Shown here: positions 1 to 11,398 of the stretch, in pieces
Numbering within the stretch: the stretch's first letter is position 1
How the letters are laid out: each line of letters begins with the position of its first letter
NCBI GenBank assembly: GCA_013423325.1
Contig: BLJB01000139.1
Span: 1-64,000 of the forward strand
Direction: 5' to 3'
Source of the DNA: Usnea hakonensis
Lineage: Eukaryota; Ascomycota; Lecanoromycetes; Lecanorales; Parmeliaceae
Length of the DNA: 64,000 nucleotides
Made by a program: the position numbers and the translations under genes
Notes under the pieces: model-generated
Database searches by the model: none
Seen by the model: only the letters and a program-made list of their open reading frames with translations
What the model was told of the DNA's origin: nothing

Positions 1-385
1 GGAATAATCTAAATAATGGTGTGGAGAGTCACATTTGTTGCCTCTCGGCGGTTATCGGATAGCGGCGTACCCCCGATGCTCGATGGGGATCAAGTCAGGG
101 AAAGATTTTATATGCTTGGCGGTCGCTGTTTGGAGAGACGGTAAATAACGTACAGTATTCGATACCTATAACTACTAGTAGTTTTAAACATCTACATATT
201 CGACTACCGCATTTGTTCAACGACTACTCTCAAGGCCATCTCTCCTCTTTACGAGTTGCATATAAGGATCATTTCCTGCTCCAACACATCCACGATGACA
301 TCTCATTGCCCGACAGCGCCTGCCATGTCAACTTAAAAAGAGATTGTTGCGTTGCGCTGCGCTGAGAGTCCCCCTCCGGCCTCCT
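1..385. other. Upstream region of the deubiquitinase gene
   Basis: No long ORF is supported here. The last 100 bases probably form the 5' leader of the plus-strand deubiquitinase gene. They contain a short upstream ORF, listed separately. No TATA box or binding site could be assigned with confidence. Confidence 0.5.
295..336 (+). promoter_or_regulatory. Candidate upstream ORF (13 codons) before the deubiquitinase
   Basis: An ATG at 295 opens a 13-codon frame that closes at TAA 334-336. It lies 49 nt before the first in-frame ATG of the main gene. If the transcript starts upstream of 295, this uORF would be met first by scanning ribosomes and could lower translation. The transcript start is unknown, so the role is inferred. 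Confidence 0.35.
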
Positions 386-3190
386 ATGGGACACACGGCC
401 ATGAACTCTCACCAACCCATCTTATCACATGTGCAGCCGGCGATACCTCTTCCCAATGGTCGGCCTGGGCACAATGCTCCCTACGCGCCTTCCCCTCATC
501 CTCCGCAGCAGCCGCCTTACTACCAAGGCTACCAATATCAATACCCTGTCCACTACCAGCGGTCTCCGCAACAATGGGCTCCCTATCCAGTGCCCATGTC
601 TATGGGAAGGGGCTACCAGCACTATTCGCCAATGACGCCATATCAATTACCACCGCACCTGCCAGCGATGCGTCCGTCACCACAACAAGCCCTCTCATCA
701 TCTTCCGTACGTTCGGTGCAAGGCATGCTCTCACCGTCTTCGTCAAGTACATCCGTACATGTACCCTCATCCACGCCCATATCTGTGTCGAATCCGTACC
801 GCGCTCCTCCTACACCTCCTCCACCGCCATCTATGCCACCACCGTCTCACCGGACTCCTTTCTACCCACCTCTTCCCTGGCAGTCATTTGAAGGCGCTTT
901 CCCTTCCAGATCATCTCGAAGAAGAAGAAAGACGCCTGTCCCACAGTCTTCCAATGTACCAGTTGAACTGCCTTCTCGTCGAGGCTCCATCGGTGATGCT
1001 GAGACTGTACCGAACGAAGACATGTTACCTCGTGAAGCTCCGCCTCCAGTGGAAGAGCCCGCACGCGACACTCCTGCCGTTGAAACTCCTTTGACATCAC
1101 AACCTCCTTCAGAAGCTCTGTCTACCCAGCCGACCACCCCTTCTTCCGAGATCACTCCCAAAATGAATGCCTCCAGTCGACCGACCATACCTGTTCTTCC
1201 CATAGTGCCTGCTGTTCCGAACCTTCCAGCGGCCTCGCGCCCAACTAAACGAGCTTCAGCAAGTGCCGCTTCCGATGTAATCAATGCCGCGCCATCGAAC
1301 GCGGATCACCTCGCTAACGCTGTAGCGACTGCTGCTAAAGTCAATGCAGGGGACAGCGAAGCCTCTGCCAAGTCTATAGAGACCGTAGATTCACCCCCTG
1401 CCAAAGCCGCACCGAAATCTTGGGCAGACCTCGTTCGAACTGTAGGACAGAATACTCCAGTTCGAACAACTCAAGCTGCTACTGACTCAACAGCTCAGAC
1501 CAATGGCTTTGCTACCGCAAAAGCCGGGTCATTGGCCGACGCTCTAAGCTCGTACAGTGTGAAGGAGAATAACGAGAATGCCAAGCTAGCATTTCTCGAG
1601 CCAAGAGGCCTTGTCAACACTGGCAATATGTGCTACATGAACTCTGTAAGTCCAACATGTGCATTGGTGGTTTGAGTGTTGCTAATGAGTCCAATAGATT
1701 TTGCAGGTTCTTGTTTTTTGTGTACCATTTTATAATTTTCTGGAGCAAATTGGGAGACGAGCGGTACATAGCTTCAAAAGCGATACTCCTCTCATGGACG
1801 CCATGTAAGTTATTCATGTATCCTTTATCAGCCGAGTCTTCATATTGACCGGTTTTTAGGATTATATTTATGCGTGAATTTTCGGTCATCGATGCAGCAG
1901 CTTCTGTTGACCACCTTCGCATGCGTTTGAAAGACAATGAGCTTGAGCAATATGGCGAAGCTTTCATTCCAGAGTTCGTGTACGAGGTTATTCGCCGATT
2001 GCCCCGATTCTCGTCTATGCGAGTGAGTTTTTTGCCCATCCTAAATTGCCAGAACATCTGCTGACAACCACCAGCGTGGACATCAGCAAGACGCAGAAGA
2101 GTTCCTGGGATTTGTTTTGGAAGAGATGCATGATGAATGCAGTCGGACGATGAGATCATCCAACGCGGGGGTGTCCTCTGGGGCATCAACTCCAACCAAC
2201 GGAGTGGCATCCCCACCCAGCGGGTTGAGTGATCCTCATGCAGCAGACGATGGGGTCTGGCAAGAAGTTGGACCGAAGCAGAGGCCAGCCATTACAAGAT
2301 CTTCTGGAGCAATTGCCACTGAATCGCCAGTCACCAAAATTTTCGGCGGGAAACTTCGCTCAGACTTGCGTGTGCCAGGCATGAAAAATTCGATCACGCT
2401 GGAGCCATATCAGCCATTGCAGCTTGATATCGGTGCACCGCACGTCAGTAATATCATAGACGCATTGAAGGGCTTGACAAAGCCAGAAACACTTCATGGT
2501 GACTTCAACTCGCCCAGGGGCCCAGGTTCAACGGCCACTAAACAGGTCACTATCGAAACTCTGCCGCAAGTGCTCATCCTTCACCTCAAGCGCTTTCAAT
2601 ACGACAGCAGTGGCGGAACTCAGAAAATCTGGAAAAAAGTCGGTTACCCTTTGGACCTCGAAATTCCCAAAGAAGTCTTCCCGCAGCACAAGAGGGGTAG
2701 TATGCTTGCTCATGGAGGCTTGCCAAAATATCGTCTCATTAGTGTTGTGTATCATCACGGAAAGAATGCTAGCGGAGGTCATTACACTGTCGACGTAAGG
2801 CGGCAAGAAGGGCGAGAGTGGATTCGACTGGATGACACAATCATCAGGCGGATTCGAAGTGACGATGTGGCAGAAGGTGGTAGCGAAGAGGACCCTAAAG
2901 TTCTAGCTGCTGCGTTAGAGCAGCACAAGAGCGGTCAGCACCAAAGCAGCAATAACGTTTATGAAAAATTCGCGGCGGAAGAAGAGGAGCAGAAGCAAGC
3001 AGAGAAGGGATGGAGTCAGGTCAATAGCATCGCCTCGACCCCGTCCTCGGTCGGTAAAAAGTGGTCTGGGGCTGCCAATGGGAACGAAACACCGAATCAA
3101 TCGTCTGGAAAGATGACTCCTATTAATCGGGCGTCAGTCAAGGACAACAAAGTCGCCTACATTCTTTTCTATCAGAGGGTGAACGCATAG
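386..3190 (+). CDS. Ubiquitin carboxyl-terminal hydrolase, Ubp3/USP10 type
   Basis: Cysteine protease that removes ubiquitin from proteins. Four exons (386-1645, 1698-1804, 1860-2022, 2075-3190) give about 881 residues. The first 400 residues are Pro/Ser/Thr-rich and disordered, as in yeast Ubp3. The Cys box GLVNTGNMCYMNS is near residues 410-422 with nucleophile Cys416, and intron 1 follows directly after it. A second conserved block is HQQDAEEFLG near residue 513. The His box (ASGGHYTVDV) is near residue 744, and the domain ends with ILFYQR. A long low-complexity insert separates the QQDAEEFL block from the rest of the catalytic fold. ATG 386 is the first in-frame ATG; ATG 401 has a better context and may be the true start. 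Family is certain; the Ubp3 assignment rests on layout and length. Confidence 0.9.
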
Positions 3191-3556
3191 GCGGAAGAGT
3201 CGACTGCTGCAGTCCTTTAGTGCTTGGACGCATGTTCCGAGAGAAGTGTAAAAGCGCATTCGTTTTGGTGGCGCGACTTGGCGACGTAGATGTGTTGCAG
3301 CAGGCGAGCATACCTTGGAAGCAACATGTACTAATGCATACATCTTGCCATGTATGCTGTGTTTTACATATGATTGTATATACTTTAATCGAGTATACAA
3401 TGATTCCTGCCATGGTAAGGAAGCAATGACATAGCGTTTCATCGGCGAATTCACATCATCAATGCTGCTCTTCGATTGAGCTGATTTGTCACGTCTATCT
3501 ATAGTCGTACATGAAGTCGATTCATCCTAATATGACACCGCGTCTCCAGCCCTATC
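3191..3556. other. Convergent intergenic region
   Basis: Lies between the stop codons of the plus-strand deubiquitinase and the minus-strand carrier, so it should hold both 3' UTRs. No other feature was recognised. Confidence 0.5.
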
Positions 3557-5206
3557 TCATGTCAAAATGATATCGTACCCATCTTTTTCTATCTTCACCG
3601 CCTCCGCTTCACTGCCATACCGTCTTCTCACTAGTTCAAAAATCACGAGGCCGGCGCTGGTGCTGGGGACTTGTTTGATAGTGTTTACCAGAAACCCTTT
3701 GTACAGCCACTTTCGCCAGCTGCCAGAACGACGAGCATAGACCAGAAAGTGCTCGTACGTTTTCCGATAGGCACCATAGTAGCTCCGCAACATCGCGGTT
3801 TTGGGCTGGTCGACTCTGGCCTGCGAGTCTAAGAATGCCAGGGATCTATAGTGGACGTTTTGAATCAGATCGACGGGATGCTGGATGACCTGTTGCGTTA
3901 TCGAGGCCGCGATCCCGGCAAACATCAAAAAGGTCGGCTCGATGGCGTAGTGCGGTCTGATGATGTCGATGGGTCCTGTCTCGTCCAGGTTGGGGGTCAG
4001 AATCGGGGACAGCAGGTTGCCGTGTAAGTCTCCGTAGTATTTGGCCACGAAGCCGTAGTAGGCTTGGGCTTTGATGTATTCGAAGGTTGCGAAGAAGGCG
4101 GCGTAGCCGAAGGAGTCTTTGACGAGGGAGAGACCCCAGCCGGCGAATATGCCGCGGGGACCGATTTCGTGGAGCTTGCTAAGGCTGTATTGCCATATTG
4201 TGTGGTATTTGCCGCTTAGGACTTCGCTGGTACGGAAGCGGACGGAGAGGGCGTCGAGGGGGGCTGCTATTACTGATCTGGATCGAGCGTTTGGGTCAGT
4301 GCCCGCTTGCTCGAGGGAATGTACGTTATCTTGTATAATGTCTACGAGGCATTCAACCCCAAGGCGCATTATTTGAGGCTCAAATTTTGGATCAGAAGAA
4401 ACGACGGGCAATTAGCACGTACTGGACGGCGCCTGCAGAGAAACCAGCTAACGCCGTGCAGTAGGCGGGTGGTGGTGGGTAGATTCTCTTGAGTGACTGC
4501 GAAGAGGGGTGATAGAGAGAGCCTAAGATCTGTAGGTATGAAGTGTACAGGACTGCTCCGACTCTATACATTGTTAGGCATTCATCAGAGATAGAGCAGA
4601 GAAGAAGGAATATTTACCCAACATTTGCAAGCATTGGCGGGAGGACATGGTTGGGAATGAAGCTCCATCCATACTATCGAGAATTTCGATGTCAGATTCA
4701 TGTCTTAATTTCATGGCAACCGAAGAGATTGGACTGGAACCTCAACCCTCGCAACAGTATTTGCAGACTATAGAGGAATCGCATTTTCAAATACTGCAGA
4801 AAGTACATACAGTTCGGACAGCATGAGTAAGAAGCCCAGGGGTACTCATGCGGAGAGACCAACTTTCTTGAGCTTGAACTCGGGGATTGATAGCCCGAGC
4901 AAAGGCCTGACCTCGATTCAGCAGCGCCTCAGAATGACCAAGAGCATGTCTTACCAGATAGCTACTCAGATATAAGTATTGAAAGCTCTTCTACAAGACG
5001 TGTCGGACTCACTCAACACGAGTACGAAAGAAAGCCTTCACTGGAGCCCTGAAATAGAAGGCTACCGTCTGAGAGGCAATAGCTCGCACTCCTGCCGCGG
5101 ATGCTCCGGTGGCGGCATTACTTTTCTTGTCTCTTTGAGGACTATTGAGTTCATGATCCGAAGCCGAAGTTGAGGTTGAGGTTGAGGATCCTCTATCCAA
5201 CACCAT
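3557..5206 (-). CDS. Mitochondrial carrier family (SLC25-like) protein
   Basis: Predicted inner mitochondrial membrane transporter; the substrate cannot be told. Six exons were assembled (5206-5013, 4961-4811, 4767-4741, 4673-4618, 4563-4423, 4277-3557), about 429 residues, with phase kept at every join. Exon 3 is only 27 nt and is the weakest part of the model. Carrier-like signatures are GFSAGAVQSVIAAPLDAL at the exon 5-6 join and ITQQVIQHPVDLIQNV in the last exon. The usual basic residue after P-x-D is missing in both, so this is a divergent carrier. The N-terminal 65 residues are Ser/Thr-rich (a GAGGTT-type repeat codes for Ser-Thr) and could act as or follow a targeting sequence. Upstream it is divergent to SPT16. 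Confidence 0.75.
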
Positions 5207-5522
5207 CCTAGTTTTACACCATCTGTTTCACGAGATAACCATATCTATTTTTCCTGCCTACTTTCAGGTAAACATATTTACCCATCAATTGATTGACACA
5301 GGCTTACGGTGATAAGACGATTGATGCCTACGGTATTGCCCGTATTATAAAACGGCGCTAAAACTCAACGGCGTCTGCAACCAATTAACGCGCTTCGCGC
5401 TTTCCGCCTTCATTTGTTCACTTGTACATTTCACTGACATTTCTTCGCCCTACTCCTCACAACACTGTCATTCTTGCCTCATCTTTCTCTTTACTCCTGC
5501 TCATCTAGAGCCATCAGACAAA
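5207..5522. promoter_or_regulatory. Divergent promoter between the carrier and SPT16
   Basis: 316 bases separate the two start codons. A TATA-like run followed by ACGGCGCTAA lies near 5345-5361, and a pyrimidine-rich leader runs from about 5400 to the SPT16 ATG. A close copy of TTATAAA-GCGGCGCTAA occurs at about 44575-44592, upstream of the HSP31-like gene. The factor that might bind is unknown. Confidence 0.35.
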
Positions 5523-8500
5523 ATGGGAGACGAAGTTAGGATAGATAGGGACACCTTCAATAATCGACTTTCACATTTTGTTTCAACATGGAAGGGCGAC
5601 AAGCGCCAGTCAAACGACGCGTTATTTGGCGGTGTAGGTTCCATAGTGGTCCTCTTGGGTAGGAATGAGGAGTCTGTGTCATTTCAAAAGAACAATGCTA
5701 TGCATGTAGGTACTACTGCTAAACGCCCTTGATGTCAAGAGCTAATCCTGGAGACTGCAGTTCTGGCTACTTGGATATGAATTTCCTGCCACCCTGATGG
5801 TGTTCACTTTGGAGTCTCTATATATTGTCACTACTTCGAAGAAAGGTACGTTGCAGCTGTGCCGCGCGCGCGCTCTTGGAGCTAACGTGGATTGTTTCAG
5901 CCAAACATCTTGAGCCTCTGAAGGGGGGGAAAATCCCGATAGAGATCCTTGTCCGCGGCAAGGACGCGGAACAGAACGCGAAGCAATTCGAGAAATGCCT
6001 TGATGTCATCAAAGGCGCAGGAGTATGCCGTATGACTCTCTGGGTGCTGTACAGCTTCACTGACATGGCCTAGAAGAAAGTAGGGGTCGTTCCCAAAGAT
6101 GCCTCAACGGGACCATTTGCGGATGAGTGGAAGAGGGCTTATGGTGATATTTCAAAAGAGGTTGAGGAGGTAGATATATCCTTAGCTCTTTCAGGAGCTG
6201 CCTTTGCAGTAAAGGACGAAAATGAATTGGTGGGGCTCCCAATACGTGTTCATCTTCAGCTAGAAGGTCGCTTATCTCGAACAGCGGAGTATGCGAAACG
6301 CCTCCAGGGCTTGTACAGGGCTTTTATCAGAGTTCTTCGTTGAAGAGATGTCTGCTATCCTGGACGCGGAAAAGAAAGTAACGCATAAGGAACTCTCGGA
6401 CAAGATTGACCAAAAGCTCGATGACCAGAAATTCTTCCGAAATCTGAAGACAAAGCTGCCATCCGATTTCGACAACAGTCAGCTCGACTTTATGTACGGA
6501 CCAAGCATCCAGAGCGGCGGGGTTTACGACCTCAAACTTTCAGCGGCTTCCGACACCAACAATTTACATCCCGGCATCATCATCGCTGGTCTTGGCCTCC
6601 GGTACAAGAGCTACAGCTCAATCGTGGCCCGTACGTTCTTGGTAGACCCCAACCCATCTCAGGAGGCGAATTACAAGATTCTTAATAGCATACAAGATAC
6701 GCTCATCCAAGAGGCCAGAGAGGGTGTCGTCATCAAAGACCTTTACAATAAGGCCCTAAGTATCGTGAAGTCAAAGAAGCCTGATCTAGAGAAACATTTC
6801 CTAAAAACAATAGGTGGCGGTATTGGCATCGAAAGTCGGGATTTAAGCCTCGCTATTAATGCAAAGAACAGCAGACAGCTCAAGGATGGCATGACACTGA
6901 ACATTGCCCCTGGATTCACCGACATTGAGAATCCAAACCCCCAAGACAAGAAGAGCAAGGCTTACACACTCTTTGTATCTGATACTATCCGCGTCAAGGG
7001 CCGATCCGAAGGCTCTGCAAATTTTACAAGTGCCGCTGCACTGGAGCTCGGGGCGGTATCATTCTACTTTAAGGACGAAGAGGAAGAAGAGACCCCTGCT
7101 CAGAAATCAAAATCCAAGAAAGACCCTAAAATTGGAGCTGTAGCATCCAGCAACGTGGTGAAGACGAAGCTTCGTGCTGACCGAGCAAAGCAGGTGGACG
7201 AAGGAGCAGAAGCACGGCGGCGGGAGCATCAGAAGGAACTTGCTCAGAAAATCCAACAGAATGGCTTGGAACAGTACAGCGAAGCAATCGGCGATGCGAA
7301 CGGCGTGACCCAAAAGAAATTCAAGAAATTTGAGTCCTACAAACGAGATAATCAATTCCCGTCACGGGTTGCAGATCTCTCTATTGTGGTCGACGTCAAA
7401 GCTTCGACAATAGTGTTGCCAATCATGGGTCGCCCTGTACCATTCCACATCAATACGATTAAGAACGCCAGCAAGAGTGATGAGGGAGAGTTTTCGTATT
7501 TGAGAATCAACTTCCTCTCCCCTGGGCAGGGTGTTGGCAGGAAAGACGACCAACCTTTCGAGGATGCATCTGCACACTTCGTGAGAAGCTTGACTTTCAG
7601 ATCAACGGATTCAGATCGAATGCAGGACATTGCACAACAGATAACGGACCTTCGAAGGAACGCCGTCCGTCGGGAACAGGAGAAGAAAGAACTGGAAGAC
7701 GTAGTTGAGCAGGACAAGCTCAGTGTCGTTCGAAGTATGTGATTTGGTGTTAGTTTGAAAACAGCTCACTAACGTCCCCCAGATCGTAAGCCAGTGGCTC
7801 TTGACAATGTTTACGCTCGCCCCGGCCTCGATGGCAAGCGTATTGCTGGTGAACTGGAGGTCCACAATAATGGTCTCCGCTACCACGACCACCGTGGCAG
7901 TCAAATCGACATCTTATTCAGTAACATGAAGCATCTCTTTTTCCAACCCTCTACGCAAGAGCTGATCGTCATCATACACATCCATTTGAGAGATCCGATC
8001 ATGATTGGAAAGAAGAAGGCTAAAGATGTGCAATTTTACCGTGAGGCCACTGATATGGCGTTCGATGAGACTGGAAATCGAAAACGGAAGCACCGATATG
8101 GCGACGAAGAAGAATTTGAGCAGGAGCAAGAGGAGAGAAGACGTCGAGCGCAGCTTGATAAGCTCTTCAAGAATTTCGCGGAGAAAATAACGGCTGCTGA
8201 TCCTGATTCCAAGGGAGTCGACATTCCCTTCAGAGATCTTGGCTTTAACGGTGTACCAAACCGCTCAAACGTATTGTGTCAGCCAACGACTGACTGCCTA
8301 GTGCAACTCTCGGAGCCACCTTTCATGGTGCTTACTCTGGAAGAGATTGAGATTGTCCATTTAGAACGTGTGCAATTCGGCTTGAAGAATTTCGATATGG
8401 TCTGTATTTTCAAGGATTTTAATCGACCACCTGTGCACATCAACACAGTACCAGTGGAGAGTCTGGAAGCGGTCAAAGACTGGCTCGACTCCGTCAACAT

Positions 8501-8864
8501 TCCATACAGCGAGGGTCCTCTGAATCTTAATTGGGGTACCATCATGAAGACCGTCATTGCGGACCCACACCAATTCTTCGCCGACGGCGGCTGGTCGTTT
8601 TTGACCATGGAATCTGACAATGAAGACGAGGAAGATGAAGAGGAGGAGTCGGCGTTTGAGATGTCCGATTCCGACCTTGCGGCTGACGAGTCGGAGTCCG
8701 AGGACGAGTCTGAATTCGACGACGACGCCTCTGCTGATGAAGGGGATGCCAGCGACGACGAGAGTGCGGGGGAGGACTGGGATGAGTTGGAAAAGAAAGC
8801 AAAGAAGAAGGATAGAGAGGGCGGTCTGGAGGACGAAGATACGGGAAGGAAGAAGAAGCGATAG
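5523..8864 (+). CDS. SPT16: FACT complex subunit Spt16
   Basis: Histone chaperone that, with Pob3, destabilises and rebuilds nucleosomes during transcription and replication. Six exons (5523-5705, 5761-5845, 5901-6022, 6074-6229, 6285-7734, 7783-8864) give about 1025 residues, close to the usual length. An N-terminal aminopeptidase-like fold without catalytic metal ligands fills roughly residues 1-450. It is followed by a charged linker, the dimerisation and Rtt106-like PH modules, and a strongly acidic Asp/Glu/Ser tail from about residue 940 ending in a basic KKKR. Start ATG 5523 lies in AAAATGG context. Introns cluster in the first 700 bases, as is common in fungi. The 6230-6284 intron has an unusual GTGGGG donor but is needed to keep frame. 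Orthology is clear. Confidence 0.97.
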
Positions 8865-9583
8865 ATTTCTCCCTGTGGGGGCAGAATGCTCGGTTTTGAT
8901 CATGTTCTCAGTGCGGGACTCGTTCTGCGCCGTGGGGGATAGTTGAAAGCCCACGGGAGCGGACTGATCATATGGGCGTTTGTTGAGCGTTGGCTATTCC
9001 CCATTTGATGATATAGTGGTACTCGTACTCATTGAACAGCTGATATAACCTAATTCTGAATAGCGAGATGATATTGATGGTACTGATATGGCCCTTCTTG
9101 TACGTTAGTGAGTTACTTGACTGGCGGTCTTCGTGCCATGACATACACATACACCTGTCTTCTGTATACTTCACCCGCTCTCTCGGTAAACAATGAGATT
9201 TAATTTTTAATTTATTCACACCTCTTGTCAAGATACAGCAGTTTTTGATTTTTTTTTGTGATTTTTGATTTTTCTTTTTTGATGGAATCACCATAACAGC
9301 CATGCTTCTTTGCCCCTTGTGCTATGCAATGCAGCGCGAGCCTCACTACTCCCCTTCCCTTTCCCCCCCAACCCCCACATCTCCTCCCAGACAGACCCCT
9401 TTACTCCACAACTCCACATTGCCAATTTCCCCCCTTCCCCAATTCCTGCCTACCTGACCCCTCCCCCTCGCCCCGGGCCCATTCATTTTCTCCCCCCCCC
9501 CACCCAACCTTCCACACCCCGGCCCCGCATCTTCCACACCTTCCCCCTTTCCCCCCCCCAGCTTCTACCCACCCTCCAGACTC
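8865..9583. other. Convergent intergenic region with C-rich tract
   Basis: Between the stop codons of SPT16 and the minus-strand metalloprotease. From about 9335 to 9580 the plus strand is strongly C-rich with several long C runs. This opens weak proline-rich frames that look like composition artefacts rather than genes. Confidence 0.5.
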
Positions 9584-10907
9584 TCAATACCCAGCCCGAA
9601 ACAACCCAAACATATCCCTCATCCTGACCAACTGATCGGGCGAAAAGCTACTATAACTATCCATCATAGAAAAGGCCTCAGTCAGCCAGTCAGTTCTTCA
9701 TATCCCTTCCCTTCCACCCTCCCCCCTCCCCACCTCCCCAACAAAAAAAAAAGGCAAAAGGCAAAAGAAAGAAAAAGAAAAAAGAAAAAGAGCAAAAACC
9801 CACCACGCGTCCGTCGAATAATCCATATAGTTATGGATCGGATCCAAGCCCGGGGAAGCCGGACAGCTGTCTTTGCCCTGGGGGCAGCCCGTCGTGGATT
9901 GGCTTTCCTGGGGCGTGTCGTCGCAGTAGTCGCCGGGGTCGGTGGGGGCGCATGTGTTGTCCTGTTTTTTATTTTAGGAGGGGGGGAGGGGATTTTTGGT
10001 GGGGATGGAGGGGGAGGGGGAGGGTGGGAAAATTGGAAAGAGAGAGAGAGAGAGAGGGGGGGGGGGAAAATCGCCGCTACCTGAAAAGTATGCAACAGCC
10101 CAAACCAATGCCCCACCTCATGCACCGCCGTCTTCCCCAAACTATACCCGTACGCCGGCACCGGCGCCTTGGGCATACTCCCCGCCAGCACATTGCACCC
10201 GTCCGCCGCATAGTCCACCGTCGGGTACTCGACCTCCGCGCCGCCGGGCCCCGCGTACGTGATGTTCGTCGGCAGCGTGCAGTAGCCCAGCAAGGTGGAG
10301 GCGGACGTGTAGGTGTACGGGGGGCTCGAGAGGTTGGTTTGGAAGTAGAGGTTGAGGGCGGAGTAGGGGCCGCGGCGGAGGACGCGCTTCATGGTGGTGG
10401 AGGCGGCGTCGGTGGCCCAGGCGTCGTTGACGGTCCAGGTTGTGGAGATGAGGCGGAAGGTTATGCCGGCGGGGCGGTAGAGGGTGGTGAGGATGGAGAC
10501 CTGGGGGGAGGGGTTAGTTGGGGGGAATTTGGAGGGAATGGGAGAGGCGAGAGGACTGGGATTACCTGGTTGGTGATCATGGCGTTCCGTACGCTGGGCG
10601 GGTAGTGGTTCATTTGGTCCATTGTGGAGACGAAGTGGACGTAGGTTTGTACCACAATGGGCTGGCTTGCCTGTCGTTTGTTCTTACCATTTCGTGACTG
10701 CTCGAGGAAATTTGCATGGGCCTGGACGAGTTCATTGCTGGGCTCACTGGTGCCGCATATCCGTGTGACATTTTGAAAAAGACTTATGTTTTGAACTGCA
10801 GTGCCCAGAGCTCGTTCGTTGACAAAACCGAGACTGCTACCTGTGGGATGGGCAGAACTGGGTATGGCAGCCGCGAAGAGGGAGAGCAATGATACTGGTA
10901 GAAGCAT
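9584..10907 (-). CDS. Secreted pappalysin-like (M43) metalloprotease
   Basis: Extracellular zinc endopeptidase of the fungal MEP1-like group. Four exons (10907-10566, 10500-10081, 9961-9804, 9656-9584) give 330 residues. A signal peptide ([19 protein letters not shown]) is followed by a propeptide-like stretch ending near KNKRQ, a possible Kex2-type site around residue 80. The zinc site [11 protein letters not shown] is at residues 241-251 (His241, Glu242, His245, His251). It is followed by a Cys-rich segment and the Met-turn [10 protein letters not shown]. The last exon encodes [15 protein letters not shown], the usual M43 ending. Introns 2 and 3 are long polypyrimidine/polypurine stretches. 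Such proteases degrade host or environmental protein; the natural substrate here is unknown. Confidence 0.9.
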
Positions 10908-11398
10908 AATGCAGTCGTCCTGATATTTCCTGAAGAGTATTGATCGGTAAGGGGCAGTCTTGGATTGCAAAACAGATTTTCATGAGACACCCAGAAGAGA
11001 AGTCTGCCTCGTGTTATACGGCTTTGCCCTTGCAGGAAAGCAGTGTACAAGGTGGTACCGCTGACGTGTCCTTGGTATCCACGCAAGCCAAACTCTCAAG
11101 GGACCTCTGCGCTTTCGTAATGTGTATAGGCCTTGCATAGGTCTGTAGCTCATGGGACTGCATCCGGAATTCGTGAAGTGCGCACAAAGGGATACTTGTT
11201 ACTACCCAAACGCCACTCTCCATCAAGAAGTTGGATCAACATTTGGAGCGGAAAAATGCTGCAAACCAGGTCATAGAGTAAATTGAAAATCTAGATATTG
11301 TGACTCCTCGTTCCAGCTACGCCTGTTCCAATATCACAGGAACGCCAAGCATCATTCCGGCCAGAACACAGTTAACCGACGATTTTATGGAAAAAAAT
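10908..11398. other. Intergenic region, metalloprotease promoter side
   Basis: Holds the upstream region of the metalloprotease and the 3' end of the CDC50-like gene; both are on the minus strand. No further element was recognised. Confidence 0.45.

Noticed and set aside
9952..10605. 217-codon plus-strand frame
   Set aside because: It is antisense to the metalloprotease and composed of Gly/Arg low complexity from G-rich DNA.
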